Of a stretch of 64,000 bases of DNA, positions 11,913 through 24,202 are shown one piece after another. The stretch is from Neckera pumila (lineage: Eukaryota > Streptophyta > Bryopsida > Hypnales > Neckeraceae): NCBI GenBank assembly GCA_963969595.1, contig OZ018409.1:41243282-41307281 (forward strand), in the 5' to 3' direction. A model generated the notes under the pieces. The model worked only from the letters and a program-made list of their open reading frames with translations, searched no databases and had not been told where the DNA came from. Position 1 is the first letter of the stretch; the number at the start of each line of letters is the position of its first letter. A program made the translations under genes and the position numbers.

Positions 11913-12515
11913 GTACAGTAATGATAACTGATAACATTTGAGAAAGCAAAAACGTAACTCTGTGTCATGTTCGCGTTTAGAGCACGGTCGGTTTTAGAGC
12001 AGATTGCCTTTTATCTCCCATACAATCCAAAGCCCGCAGCATCTCGGCAACGACACCCAAAGTCTGGCCGCGAATCTGCAATTCCCCCGATTTCCTTCAT
12101 TCAAACCTGCCGCACAACCATCTTCAACTCAGTCGTCGCGCACGACCACACCCCTGTTTCGCCATCGCCATTCCTTACTGTCTAGTTAGCTACTTGTCGT
12201 TGTAGATTCACCAGTTCAAGGACACTCATATGTCGATCAATCTAGTGCACAAACGATCGATCAATTGCTGTGCATTCGTGTTCCCAGTGGAGCTTGCATT
12301 TTGTGGCATTTTGTGGCATTTTGTCGAGGGAGAATTTGTTGGTTCTGGAGCGAACGGGAAGAGGCTTTGCATCGACAGGAGCATCCCCTGAAGCATCCCT
12401 GAGAAGCATCCCTGAAGTAGTTTGAGTAGCTAGCTTACTCGAAAAACGAGCCATTTTAGTCTTACAGGAAGACGGCCTCTCTCGTAGTGTAGCTCCTTGT
12501 TTTGTTTCCGTAGCG
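11913..12515 (+). promoter_or_regulatory. Upstream region and probable leader of the 4CL-like gene
   Basis: GC content rises from about 11960 toward the start codon at 12516. Short direct repeats occur: GGCATTTTGT three times near 12300-12325, and GAAGCATCCCTGA near 12390-12415. No TATA box could be assigned confidently. Confidence 0.35.
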
Positions 12516-15500
12516 ATGGCAGTGGAAGGGATGGATCCCCAGAGTGGGTACTGCGCCAGGACCAGCGTTTATCACAGCAAGTTAGCCCCTGCCGAGGTAC
12601 CTTCGCATTCCACAGACTTGGTGACCTATTTGTTCCCTCCGAAGCTGGATCGCGGGACTGTGGCGGTGGTGGATGGTCGAACGGGGAAGAAGCTCACATA
12701 TGGCGAGCTCGAGGAGACTGTGGGAGTGGTGGCCGCGGGGCTGTGGCAGCGCCTCGGCATCCGAAAATCCCACGTCGTGGCCGTGCTGTCGCCGAATTCC
12801 ATCGAGTTCGAAGTGCTATTCCTCGCGATCGCGTCGCTGGGCGCCGTCACCACCGCTGTCAACCCCTTGAATACCAACGCCGACATTAAGAAGCTCATCC
12901 GCGGCGCAGGTGGGGATCCTTCTCTCCTCTACCTTCTCTATTTCCTTTCAATTCGCGCACAAGCTATTTCCAGAGATTGGTTGGCTCGCATTTGCTCGTA
13001 ATCCCACACTACCGTTGCAGCATTTGCAACAACACCCTGTTGCATGAGTAATCGTAGTATTTTCTTTACTTTGCTAGGACTGGAGCGTAAACACTATTGT
13101 ATTTCCAAAATATGAATCAAATTTTTTAAGGTTGACAACGTGACCATTCATTTGGATGAGAATGTGACATTGGGTCGTGACACTGTGCATCGAATATAAT
13201 ATAATAGATTCATATAGCAAATTCGTTAGAATGCCATAATTTCACGAAATTGTCGGGTTGCGTTTTGAGGAACCAAGGCAGTTTTGAGTCGCGCAACTAA
13301 ACCCATGTGAGCCCTTCAGAGTGCTAGTTTTCAAAGCTCTGGACACTTGAATGCACTAGTTTTCAGAGATTTGAGCTTTTGCATGTCACATTTTGGGCAC
13401 TATGATGTCCGCCATGGCAACCAATTTGACCATTGCTGTGGAAAGTACTGATTTGCAGAGTTTCGAGCACTTGAATATCACATAATTTGGGTGCCGTTTT
13501 AACGAATTCGCCCATTGTTGGTGGTTTGCAGGTGCGAAGTACATTTTCACGGTGCCCGAATTGTTGACCAAGGCGGAAGCCACCGGTCTCCCCGTGCTCC
13601 TGATCGAAGACGCCACACCACCAAACGCCACTACCAAGCCTGTTCTTCTTCGCTACTCGGATCTCCTCTCCGCAGATGCTAAACTCCCCCCTCGCGCGCC
13701 CCTCTCACAGTCAGACCCCGCTGCCATTCTTTTCTCCTCCGGCACGACCGGCGAGAGCAAAGGCGTGGTGCTCACGCACGGCAACCTCATCGCCATGTGC
13801 GCCGTGGTGTCTTCCCCCCAAGTGGACGGCGGCTTGAACCGCGTGGTCCTGCACCTCATCCCCATGTTCCACATCTTCGGACTCATGATCAGCGTGGGCA
13901 ACATTGCACGGGGCGTCACGGTAGTAATGCTGCCGCGCTTCGACTTCCTGGAGATGCTGGGTGCTATTCAGACGTACAAGGTGACGACGTTTCCGCTGGT
14001 GCCGCCCATTCTGCTGTTATTGATCAAGCAGGACGTGGTGGAGAAGTATGATATGACGTCGCTGAGGAATATTGGATGTGGAGCCGCGCCGCTGGGGAAG
14101 GAGCAGCTGGACCAGTGCGCCCGGCGCTTTCCTAATGCTAAGCTCATGCAGGTATCGCCCCACTGGCTCTTTGTGTTTCAGCCTGGTGAGTTTTTTTTTT
14201 AAATTGTTACAGGGGACTCGTTTTTTTGTGGATCTTCTTCTCATTTTTGAGGAGATTCCAATGCACTGAGAGACGGACTGTTTGAATACGGTCTGAATTA
14301 GTCATGAAGTTGGGGATTCCTTTGCTGTAAGAAACGTACTGCTTAGATACGGTATGAATGAGTTACGAAGTTTTGAAGTTTTGCTCATTGCGTGATAAAA
14401 AAATGTTTGTAGTTTATCATTCTTTAGCTACGAAACATGTTTTCAATTATTGAGTTTTTGAGATGACTAAATTTTTTGTGGATCTTCTCCCCATTTCTGA
14501 GGGGATTCCAATGCACTAAGAAACGTTTTGTTGAGGGTTGTATGAATTACTTTAAAAGTTTTGAAGTTTTGCTCATTGGGTTATAAAAAGTTGTAGGTAG
14601 GTTTTCATTCTTAGCTTCTAATCGTTTTCTTAAGTATTTTGTTTTTTTAGATGACTAGATTTGTCGTGAATCTTCTCTCCACTTTCAAGGGGATTTTAAT
14701 GCACTAAGACTGTATTATTTGGATACCAGGGATATGGTTTGACAGAATCGTCCGCCCTTGGGTCAGCGACGCCGGCAGATGGAGCTGAGTTTGCTGACCA
14801 TTTTGGCTCGGCTGGAATGCTAGCTCCCACTTTGGAAGCTATGGTGGTGGATCCTCTTACCAACAAAGCAGTGCCTCCGACCAAGCAAGGAGAGCTTTGG
14901 TTGCGGGGACCCTCAATCATGAAAGGTATTATCGTTAACAAAAAAAAGTCTTTGCATTAAATGGAGTATGTAGTACCTAGAATGAACCGATTTTAAACTT
15001 AATTTAGTTTAAAATAGTATTAGAGTTAAATTTCTCTCTCAAAGAAAAAAATCGAATTGATCTTGTAGTGTCAATAGCTGTGACTTTGTTGAATAGAGTT
15101 CACCCTTTTTGCGTCACAGTATGGACATCTAAAATGCACTTGATTAAATGGAGATCTAAATCGTTGAACTGAAAGAAAGAACTGAGTTGCTCATTGTGCA
15201 GAGTATCTTGGAAATGCAAAGGCCACAGCTGAGACAATCGACAAGGAGGGTTGGCTGCGGACAGGCGACCTTGTTTATTTCGACGCTGATGGTTATTTGT
15301 ACATTGTTGATCGTCTTAAGGAGCTCATTAAGTACAAAGCCAATCAGGTGTGTGGGGATCCATATTCTTGATTTCTCATGTTCTTTCTGGTGGCACAGAA
15401 AATATTTCTGTTACATTTTATAGCCCATCTGATACACCCCTCAAAAGTCGTGGCTAATTCTGATCTATTTTTATTCTGATCACCCAAGGATCCCCATCAG

Positions 15501-16635
15501 AGTTTGATAGCTTAAGCGAAAGAAAGATGTGTGTCTTGCTTAGGTTGCTTCATTGCTACTAAGAATGTTTGTTATGAGAAACGCACATTGGTTGCAATTT
15601 CGTCTAGAGTTGTGTGTTGCACTGATGCCAAACCCTAAGCCCTTCTGCATTCAATCTTTGATGCACTTTCCAAAATTTTGGTAACTGTTTGTTGACGGAA
15701 TCGTTGGCTGAGCTACAGGTAGCCCCTGCAGAATTGGAGTCCTTGTTATTAGGTCATCCTGGAGTGTTGGACTGCGCAGTCATACCGTGAGTATCTTCTT
15801 CGCCTCATACTCGAAACTTTCCATGGTCAATTTGAAGATCATTCCAGGAACAAATTATGTGCAAGTCTTGTGCATATTATGGACCTTCAAGAGATGGCAA
15901 ACTCAAGGATGTTATGGGATATAATGTTAAATTGTAATATTGAATCAACGTCCGAGTGTATTTTTTGGTTGATTAGGTGGCCTATCTTTAATTGAATGTA
16001 AAGGATTATAAGTAATCTCGCCTCTCAACCGAATTTTTTTATGACACAAGTGCATTTTTAATACAAATGGTCACCTTTGCATTAAGAAAGCAGCACCTTA
16101 ATTTGAAAATGTATCCAATGCAACTGAAATGTGCCCGAAGTGTTCATTCTGGGGCAAGAATGTACCTTCGTGGTACATATGTTAGCTTCTTTTCAGTTAG
16201 ACAACTGCACATTTAACTTACACCTAAGGTAGCTGCATAAGGTAGTTAATTATCTACTTCCAATTGTATCGTGGTTCTGAAATCGTTCTGCTGGCTCTCA
16301 TCAGGGCAGTGATTGAGATTTCTAATTGTGATCTTAAAAAACAAACTGGTATTAGTAGGTTTCAATTATGGAGCAGAAACTTAATTTGTCATTTCCTTTG
16401 CTGAACCTGCAGATTCCCTGATGAAGCTGCTGGAGAAATTCCCATGGCGTACATTGTCAAGAAGCCTGGAAGCGCCCTCACTGCTGAAGAGGTCATGCAG
16501 TTTGTTGCTGAGCAGGTGGCCTCCTACAAGAAAATCCGGAAAGTGGCCTTCATTGACACGATTCCCAAGTCGGCGGCAGGCAAGATGGAACGACGCAAAC
16601 TTGTGGAGCTTTCGCGCCTTCAATCAAAATTGTAG
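12516..16635 (+). CDS. Peroxisomal 4-coumarate:CoA ligase-like (OPCL1-type) acyl-CoA synthetase
   Basis: An ANL-superfamily adenylating enzyme that activates a carboxylic acid with ATP and couples it to CoA. Six exons fit GT-AG rules and frame: 12516-12909, 13532-14151, 14730-14925, 15202-15347, 15719-15786, 16413-16635, giving 548 aa, normal for the family. Visible motifs are the AMP-binding loop [10 protein letters not shown] (about 200-209), QGYGLTES (338-345), [12 protein letters not shown] with Asp about 426, DRLKELIK (about 440), and PKSAAGK with the catalytic Lys about 532. The C-terminus SKL is a type-1 peroxisomal signal, as in Arabidopsis OPCL1. N-terminal blocks such as VLSPNS and AVNPLNT also resemble that clade. 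Bona fide cytosolic 4CLs lack SKL, so a jasmonate-precursor or other fatty/phenylpropanoid acid is likelier, but the substrate is unproven. The ATG sits in a good context (AGCGATGGC). Intron 2 carries internal tandem repeats. Confidence 0.93.
14221..14700 (+). repeat. Tandem repeats inside intron 2 of the 4CL-like gene
   Basis: A block beginning TTTTGTGGATCTTCT and continuing GATTCCAATGCACT occurs at 14221 and 14472, with a degenerate third copy at 14659. They are separated by GAAGTTTTGCTCATTG-type sequence. The third copy runs into the exon 3 splice acceptor at 14729. Within copy 1, a TACGGTNTGAAT block is itself duplicated. Confidence 0.7.
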
Positions 16636-18768
16636 ATCACCCACTGATTTGCATACTGAATGTTTTCTCAAAGGTAGACTGAATCAGTTTTAGTTTCTTT
16701 TTTACAAACTCAAGGTTGAGTATTGGAAAATTTCTTTACAACATAACTTTTGGGAGCCGGATATGCCATGAAGCACTGAGATTTCATGAACTGTATCATC
16801 ACAAAGTGTAAATTTCTGAGCTCCCATACATTTGAAGGTGATTGCTCATCAATGAAGGCACCTTAAGTCGTCAATAACAGGCGTTTCGGTGTCTCCCATG
16901 TAGGCACATCGTGAAAATTTTCTTCAACCAGATTAGCAAATTGTAGTGAAAGATTTTGCAACTAGAATCTGAATTTTCTGCTATTAAGAGGATGTGTTAT
17001 AAATTTTTTAAAGCACTATGGCTGTGGCTCCTACAATGGGTCATAGACTTGGTAGAAAACAATATATTGGAAACCTTAAAGCATTAGAGAGTGATGCATG
17101 AATATGGTAGTGGCATCCTTGAATAGTCACGTTGATAAAATAAATAAAAAATACTCAAGTTCAAAATTAGAAATTGGCAATTTCACATGAAATTTGATTT
17201 GTTATTAGGAATAAAATAGGAGATTCTTCAAAGTACATGATAGTTTCAGTTAAGGTGCCACATCTTTATGTGGAGAATAATGACTCCCTTGTAAATACCA
17301 TGATCATTCCCTTGTTTTGAGCTATGTACCCAAAGCCTCTTGTTGGCAGTGCAGCCATTGTCTAATTTCAAAACACTATACATGACAATCTATAATATTT
17401 TTGAAGCATTGTCTCAACACTCTTGAAAAGGATTTCAATTTTTTTTTGTATACATTCTTGAACTTGATTGTGCATGTTATGTGGGAGGTACCAAATAGTA
17501 TAATCTTTTGAAGAAGACAACAAAATGTTTACTACTTACTAAACATGCATGTTTTCTACAATGGATGTCAAGCTCAAGCCTATTTTTTGGGTTGCCATCT
17601 ATAGTGGAGAACAATTGGTTTTGTTTACAATAGAATGTTAGATTACTACATAAATCAATTATAAAATTGTTGAGCACATCCGTAACATTCTTGAATATTT
17701 AAGATCCTTGAATTAACTTAGAAGGGAAAGAAATTTGGAAGGATTGAGCCTGTGACCATGCTCTCAAACTTCAAAGTTCTTCATACTTCAAAATCACCCT
17801 AAATGTCTTGAAGATCATTCTCTTTTTGGTCTTTAGTTTTTTTCTAATTGTAAAATGCATTTAAATTTTAAATCAACTTGTATTTCTTTTATAATGACAA
17901 CAAAGCATGATTGCATAGAAATGGATGAAATCTATAGTTTATAAATAAGATTTTATTTATTCATCCAAACTAGACTGATATTGTTCCAAGATTTGGTAGC
18001 AATTTAATAATTTTATCCACTGAAAAAGAAAAAAAATTCACCAAATATTCTCTATAGAAAATTTTGCATCACTTTTTAGCAAATTTTTTATCAAAAGTCC
18101 CCCCCCCCCCCCCGCTTAGATCAACCTCAATCCAATCGGCAACGACCACGCCTTTGAGAAATGATCCAGAAAACATGCCCCAATGCAATGATGTTGGTCT
18201 CCCTTGAGTCCTACCTCTGCCATTTTCCTTCTTAAATCCTACAAGTTGGCGAGAAATGAAGAGCTTGCAAGTTTGCTTATAATAGAAAAGTTATAATTGT
18301 CATACATTTTCAAGCTTTGTTAGGTACGCCAAGAAATTGGCCAACTTCCCTTTTTTGCAAGCTTTACAAAAAATTTGAACCATTGAAAAGGCTATGAAAA
18401 AAAGAAATAAAAAGAATTATTTTACAATAAACTGAATTGCGATCCATCTTGGCCACCTCCACCCAACCCGTCCCAACCATTACCACCCTGCCCAACCTGT
18501 CCCAATCGACGGTTGCAGATGAATTGCATTTCAAATCACAATTATGACAATTGTGACTTGACAGTGATATGATGTGGCAAGAATGCAAGGCTGACAGTTG
18601 TTGGGCTTGTTAGTTTGCATGCAATTTTAGAATTGGTGAGTCCATATTTTATGCGTCCCCATATCAAAGTTATTTTTTAATATTGAGATGGTAGACTGTG
18701 TATTGATCAAGATTTCTAGGAAAGGTATCAGGAAAGGTGTCTAATAAAGTATCTGAGGAATCTACACT
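16636..18768. other. Downstream spacer of the 4CL-like gene, no gene seen
   Basis: The 3' UTR probably occupies the first few hundred bases. Beyond it is AT-rich spacer with a run of 15 C residues at 18099-18113. No convincing gene, RNA or element end was seen. Confidence 0.4.
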
Positions 18769-19083
18769 TTATTGTAGCAACAATTCTATTTTGGAGAGCT
18801 TGCTTGGCTGACAGACTCTTCTATTTTTAACTCTTGCCAATTGAAACAGTTTGTCCAAAGCTCGGTTTCTCTGCCCCTTGAGTTCGTCCATTTTTTTATC
18901 CTTTAATTGTTTTTCTCTTATTTGATCAAGATTAAACTCTTGCTTGCTCAAGATCAAGCTCTTGTTTAATTGAGATTGAGCTCTTTGTTTGATTGAGATC
19001 CCGCTCTTATATAATTGAGACTTGGAAATGGAGCCCCCATTTAAAGTCCAAGTTTCACTGCAATCGAAGTATCGTGCGGTCAT
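18769..19083 (-). CDS. Unknown lysine/glutamine-rich 104-aa open frame
   Basis: An intact frame on the minus strand from an ATG at 19083 to a TAA at 18769. The product is basic and rich in K, Q and L, with a stretch around residues 50-85 that could form a coiled coil (repeated short L/K/Q blocks). Its ATG overlaps, in opposite orientation, the first ATG of the decayed frame at 19082. No family is recognised. It may be part of the same old insertion or chance open sequence, because the DNA contains short repeats (GAGATTGAGCTCTT-like) that also produce open frames. Confidence 0.25.
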   Translation of the reverse strand: MTARYFDCSETWTLNGGSISKSQLYKSGISIKQRAQSQLNKSLILSKQEFNLDQIREKQLKDKKMDELKGQRNRALDKLFQLARVKNRRVCQPSKLSKIELLLQ

Positions 19084-20183
19084 GCCTTGATACTATGTGG
19101 AAGACCTTTGCATAAACAAATATAGAAGTCAAAATTTGTGGGAAGATGATATGTAGCTCATAGTAATTTGGATCTTTGGTTAGATGGAAAGACGTATCCA
19201 ATCAATCCCATGAGTAACAAAAGACCACAATTCAATGATGTTAAGAGTCTTTTTGAATTCTTTGGAGACAGTAGAAGTGGATTTTTGGGCTACGCGTGTA
19301 ATTTATAGAGAAGTTATAAGCAATTGGATGTTGATACTATTGAAAGACAAAAGTTGCATCTAGAGGTCCAGAATTTGAAAGGAATAGTACAACACAACTA
19401 TATACAAGAGCAATAGTTAGTGGCACTAACGAATGAATTGAAGACAGTGTTAGAAAGAAATTCTAGTTTTAAGAGAGCATCGACTATTGCTTTGGATTTC
19501 ATTGCCTCCTAGCGAGAAGAATATCGTCAATCTCAAAGTCGTCATTGATGGTGTTCAGTTTGAACTAGACCTTGAAGCACAGATTGATGACTTGAAAGCC
19601 ACTCATCACATACAATTAGAGAAAGCTATTGTAGAGCTTCAAGAGATTTGAAGAGGTTTTGTTGAAATTTCAAAGCAAATAGAGTCGTCTGCACGATACC
19701 GCCTATGGCTACAGGTAGCAAGCTCGATCTAGAAAGGACATCGTTAGTCTTGCACAATCTAGAGGTCATGCAAAATTGTTGCAAAGACTAGCACAGATTG
19801 TCATTGCACCTGCTACAGTGAAGCGGATTCAAGATGATAACGCTCCAGAAAAAGCAAAGGCTATGCGGTTCAAGTGAACTCAAGTGCAGTTAGGGAAAGT
19901 ATTAGCCTCTATTTTCTCAAAAAAAGAAGTAAGCAACATGTTACAAACACCTGCTCTAAGGTCAATTGGAGTTGATATCACAAATCAAGACTTGGAGAGA
20001 ATTGGTAGAGGAATGGGAGAACATGAAGTTCTAGGAATAAATGACAAGAACAATGTAATACAAGAAGGTTATAATGCATTGTTTCAAGGTTTTACCAAAA
20101 GTGCAAAAATAAGTTGTCTGGGTATTTGTATCAGCTCCTTGATGTTGAAGCCATATCACGTTAATTTGCTGAGGAGGGAATAG
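19082..20183 (+). pseudogene. Decayed protein-coding relic of unknown family
   Basis: A coding-like stretch of about 350 codons can be followed through at least two frame changes. It is broken by TGA at 19088, TAG at 19154, 19306, 19414 and 19510, TGA at 19649, TAG at 19716 and TGA at 19875. Between breaks, the segments have coding-like amino-acid use, including a heptad-like middle part (about 19330-19630). The last 99 codons (19884-20183) are open. Every stop is TAG or TGA and could derive from CAG or CGA by a C-to-T change; none is TAA. The parent protein is not recognised. It may derive from a mobile element or another insertion. Confidence 0.55.
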
Positions 20184-20235
20184 AATTCTGGATATTATTT
20201 TCCATATTATTCTCCATTGCTTAGCAAAAGCTTGG

Positions 20236-20463
20236 TGCCTCTATTCGGTGTCTTTTGTTACGTAATCATCCAAACACTAAATTCACCAGTAGCAAAATAA
20301 GTTTAGCAAATTCAACAAGTGGACAATGTGAAATACACTTAAAGTGCCTCTACTAGGTTACTTAAGTGTCTTCTATTACGTAATCACTAATACCTTGCAT
20401 TCACTAGTAGTAGAGCAAGTTCAAGAAATTCAACAAGTTGACAATGTGAAATACACTTAAACG
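20236..20463 (+). repeat. Two-copy tandem duplication, about 110-120 bp
   Basis: Unit 1 (20236-20344) and unit 2 (20345-20463) both start TGCCTCTA, contain TTACGTAATCA, and end ACAATGTGAAATACACTTAA. They are diverged, so the duplication is old. It lies just after the pseudogene. Confidence 0.7.
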
Positions 20464-21647
20464 CTCACTCAGTGTCCTAAATTGTCTTCAGCCCAAGTCA
20501 TCACAACCTCTATTTAACCTATTTTCTGGAAATTGTGGGATTTCTGTATTCTTTTGATGTCTGAGAAGAAATGAAAGCTTTAATAAAACAGACAAAATGT
20601 GCATAACCATGATGTGCATTTGCTACTGGATCCAAACATTGAAAAAATTGCTAAAACCCTAAATCTTGGCTGCTAAACCTCCCACAAGCCTTTTGCACTT
20701 CTTTGAGCCTTCCACACTCCCGCGAGCTTCAATATCTTGTGCCAAAACTGATGAGCCATATAAGGCATGCACCTATGCGCCACAGACCAATACAAGCAAT
20801 GCCCGTGGTTTAGGAAGCCCACCTGGTACTATTTCAACCAGTTCAATGCGTTGGACCTCTTGAGCTCATTCAGCCCATAAGCCATTCGAGTACTTTGCAA
20901 ATTCACGGCTTGTTAGTAGATCCAATTTTTTGGTAATGAGAGGTCTTCTTTTTTGTAGAATATTTTTTCCTTTTTTTAATAATGCAAAAAAGTCAAATGG
21001 ATTTCACCTTGAAATATTACATTTGCAACATTTGAATAATATATGTGTTGCTCCAAATATTGCTCTTCCTTGCTGCGGCGCATTTAGGAGGGGGGGGGGG
21101 GCAAGTTGGTAAGGATCTGGCTTGGCAATTGGTCGGCTGGTCTGCCAATAGACCTCTCATCTACTTCTTTGTGCTTGCACTGGAATTGCCCTTAGAAAAA
21201 AATTTGTCATTTTCAAGGTTTTTTGGTGCACAAATGCATTTTTTGGCTGCAACCAAAAACAATAGTTAATACAAACCAAACCCTTATATTTACTCCAAGG
21301 GTGACACCTCCACCAATGGCGAGGGTTTTCATTTCCCTAATCAAACCAAATGATTGTGTTTAGGATATGAATGTCGGTAGGAATCAAATTTTAGACCACA
21401 TGGGCCTAATGACTCCAATAAGCACAACCTTGGCTATCTCTTAGAGGTAATTTAAGAACATTTTGGTCCAACAATTTTCAATTCTCACCCAATAAATTTA
21501 TGCTATTGAATATGGTGCTATAAATTGAAAAAGTTGCATGTTTCTTAATTATTGTCCTTTATTCTTTGTATTTCTAAATATACAATATGTATGTATCTAA
21601 AATTAACCTTGGTCATCTACAAATGCGTTTACATTTTTAATTTTTGA
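20464..21647. other. Intergenic DNA, no gene seen
   Basis: Mixed-composition spacer with a run of 12 G residues at 21090-21101. Open frames near 20666 and 21045 lack family features. Confidence 0.4.
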
Positions 21648-22589
21648 TTAACCCCTAAAGGTTTTTGACTATGTTTTCACCAAAACCGCTCCAAAACTGC
21701 CATTTTAAATACAAGTACCAAATTTTAGAAAAAAAACATTTTTGAGCACATGTAATCATAGGATCTTGTAGTAAATTGGTTTAAAAAGATGTGGAAAAAA
21801 ATTCAGAATTTTCCACCATGTAGATTGCAAGATAATAGCGTTTGAATTGACAAAAATCCTTTTTTAATCACTGCAAAAATCCAGGCAGCTGCACTTCACA
21901 AGGTCACATTTGTATGAAAAAATGTCCAAAATGGTGGTTACTCTTTGGATTCATTCTTCAAGGCAAGTTGGCTACATGCTTGAAAATTTTCAAATCATTT
22001 GGAATTGTACAAAATATAGGAAAAAAATAGTAAATAGGAAGTGGTAGAGAATGACTCAAAATACTAAACTGTCAAGAATTTAATTATGGAATTGAAAATG
22101 CCAATCCCAACGGTTGTAATGTTGCAACAAACATTATACACCCAATGTTTTTTGTTTTATTCAAAAATATTGAAAACTAAGTTAGATAAAGAACTTCACA
22201 GTTTGTTTTAGAATAGAGATTCTATAACTACCCTCAAACTAAAACTCCTCATAAATTTTGACTTGTTAATCCAAATGGAATGATTCAAAGCTTTCCACAT
22301 ATATATAAAACTTTAAAACCAATTTCAAATTTTAATTTTTCAAAAAAGCGTTTTTTAAAGATTTTTTTTGAGCTACCCAGGCTGCCCGCCGAACACGGAA
22401 AATTACATATCATGCAATAACTTTTTACCCATAGAGTCAAAAGTTATGAAAATTATTGGGCCTTGAAGCTACTCCTCGGGCACATCTTGCATGAAAATTT
22501 CAAAGAAAAATATTAAAATTTCCATTCGTAGTGAGTTGCCCAAAATTGCTATGTTGCCCCAAAATGGTGTTTGGTCCTTTAGGGGTTAA
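21648..22589 (+). mobile_element. TTAA-flanked MITE-like element, 942 bp
   Basis: It begins TTAACCCCTAAAGG and ends GGTCCTTTAGGGGTTAA. Interior landmarks shared with other copies include CGCTCCAAAACTGCCATTT (21688), AGGATCTTGTAGTA (21770), CAGGCAGCTGCACTT (21881) and CCAATCCCAACGG (22099). There is no open frame of transposase length. It is a full-length family member. Confidence 0.8.
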
Positions 22590-24202
22590 CTTGGTATGAT
22601 TATAGTACCACAACTTTTAACAAACATGTATATAAGGCCCAATAAGTAGCTAATATAGATTTATGTTTGAAACCCTTAAAGGACTATACTAAATTATACA
22701 ACATTAACGATATTTTTATCTTGAATAAATCATGAACACTATAGTATTTCAAAACTTGGCCTTAAAACTATTATTATTGTTACACTCAAAAAGATAAGAA
22801 TTATGCTTCAAGAAGTTTTGATTGTTATAGCACTTTAAAATTAGCTTGCTTTCAAGTATATGCATTAAACTCTTTACATTTACAATAGATGTCAATTTCT
22901 TCTATTGATGCAAAGTTGAAAACACATTATTAATTCAGTTTAAACAATGGTATTGGATGTCTTTGGCACTTATGTAGAAAAATAGTAATTTATCTTCTGA
23001 ATTTTTTTAAAATCATATTGTAGTTTTCAACACTTTTGTCAAGTAATTTGGTTTACTTTTTGACTTGTTTGTGCATATAAATTGGAATTTTGATGTAGAT
23101 TTTCATTATGTATTGATGAGTATGATTTTGCCAAATGGATTTAAATGCCTTTTCTAATCACTTTTGAGTGTTTTGGCTTTAAAAAAAATTATAATTATAA
23201 AATTTAAAGGACCTATTAGGGACAACTAAGCAACAATTTCTTGCCACTTGAAGACCACGTTACAAAAAACTCATATTGTTTGCAACAAAATTGCAATATA
23301 TATATTATTTTATTTTCTAATTATTTTTCTTTTCAAGTTATAATTTTAAAGTCATTGCTTAGATTGTAGAAAATGCCAAACTTGAAACTTTGATGAACTT
23401 ATTGATATTTCTTGGTGTCAAGGGTTAATAAAAATTCTAGCAGTATAAGTGTTTTGTTAAATAAATTTAACTTTTTTTCTTCAATGTGATAGTTCTTATA
23501 CGAAGTATATACAAGATCCAAACTTTTTAGATCTTTAGCTTTTGATGTTGAAACATGTTTACTGTAATGATTCAATTATATAGAGAAGAAAACAATTAAA
23601 ATTTGAAGAACCAAAAAATTGAATAATAAGTTCTCACTTATGGTAAAGAATTTAGACTTTTTAAATGTTTCATATATGAAGATAATAAATTTTCTACAAT
23701 CTAAACAATGACTTAAAAATTATAGTTTGAAAAGATAATAAATATTAAGATAAAAAAAAATTGATCATAAATTTTTCTTAATTTTTTTTAATCCAAAAAT
23801 TAATATTTTTTTATTTTGTGTGCTCCAAAATGCAAATCAATTTGACGAATTTTTTGTGAAAATAAAAAAAAATAATTATGCAAAATAATACAATTATTGC
23901 ATGAATTTTAATACTTTGTAGTATATTAGTGTTAGAGTTTCTCAAATAAAATGGGATGAATGTTGAATGAAAGTTGGATGACAATCACACCATTTGAAAA
24001 TAGTGTAGACTACACTATATTTGTAATAATTATATAATATTTGAAGTTCTTAATAAATAAATAAGTAAATATAAATTAACAAAATTAGACAAAAACAATC
24101 TAATTAATTTGAGATTTCTCCAAGAGAATATGAGTAGCTTTGAAGAATAGTGTGAATAATAATTTTTTTTGTTACACTTGAATACACCCTTGGTGTTGAT
24201 CT
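22590..24202. other. Very AT-rich intergenic DNA, nothing recognised
   Basis: One of the most AT-rich stretches of the window. No coding frame, RNA gene or element ends were found. Confidence 0.45.

Noticed and set aside
12497..12889. Overlapping frames across the first exon of the 4CL-like gene
   Set aside because: They are other frames of the GC-rich exon 12516-12909, which alone carries the conserved family motifs.
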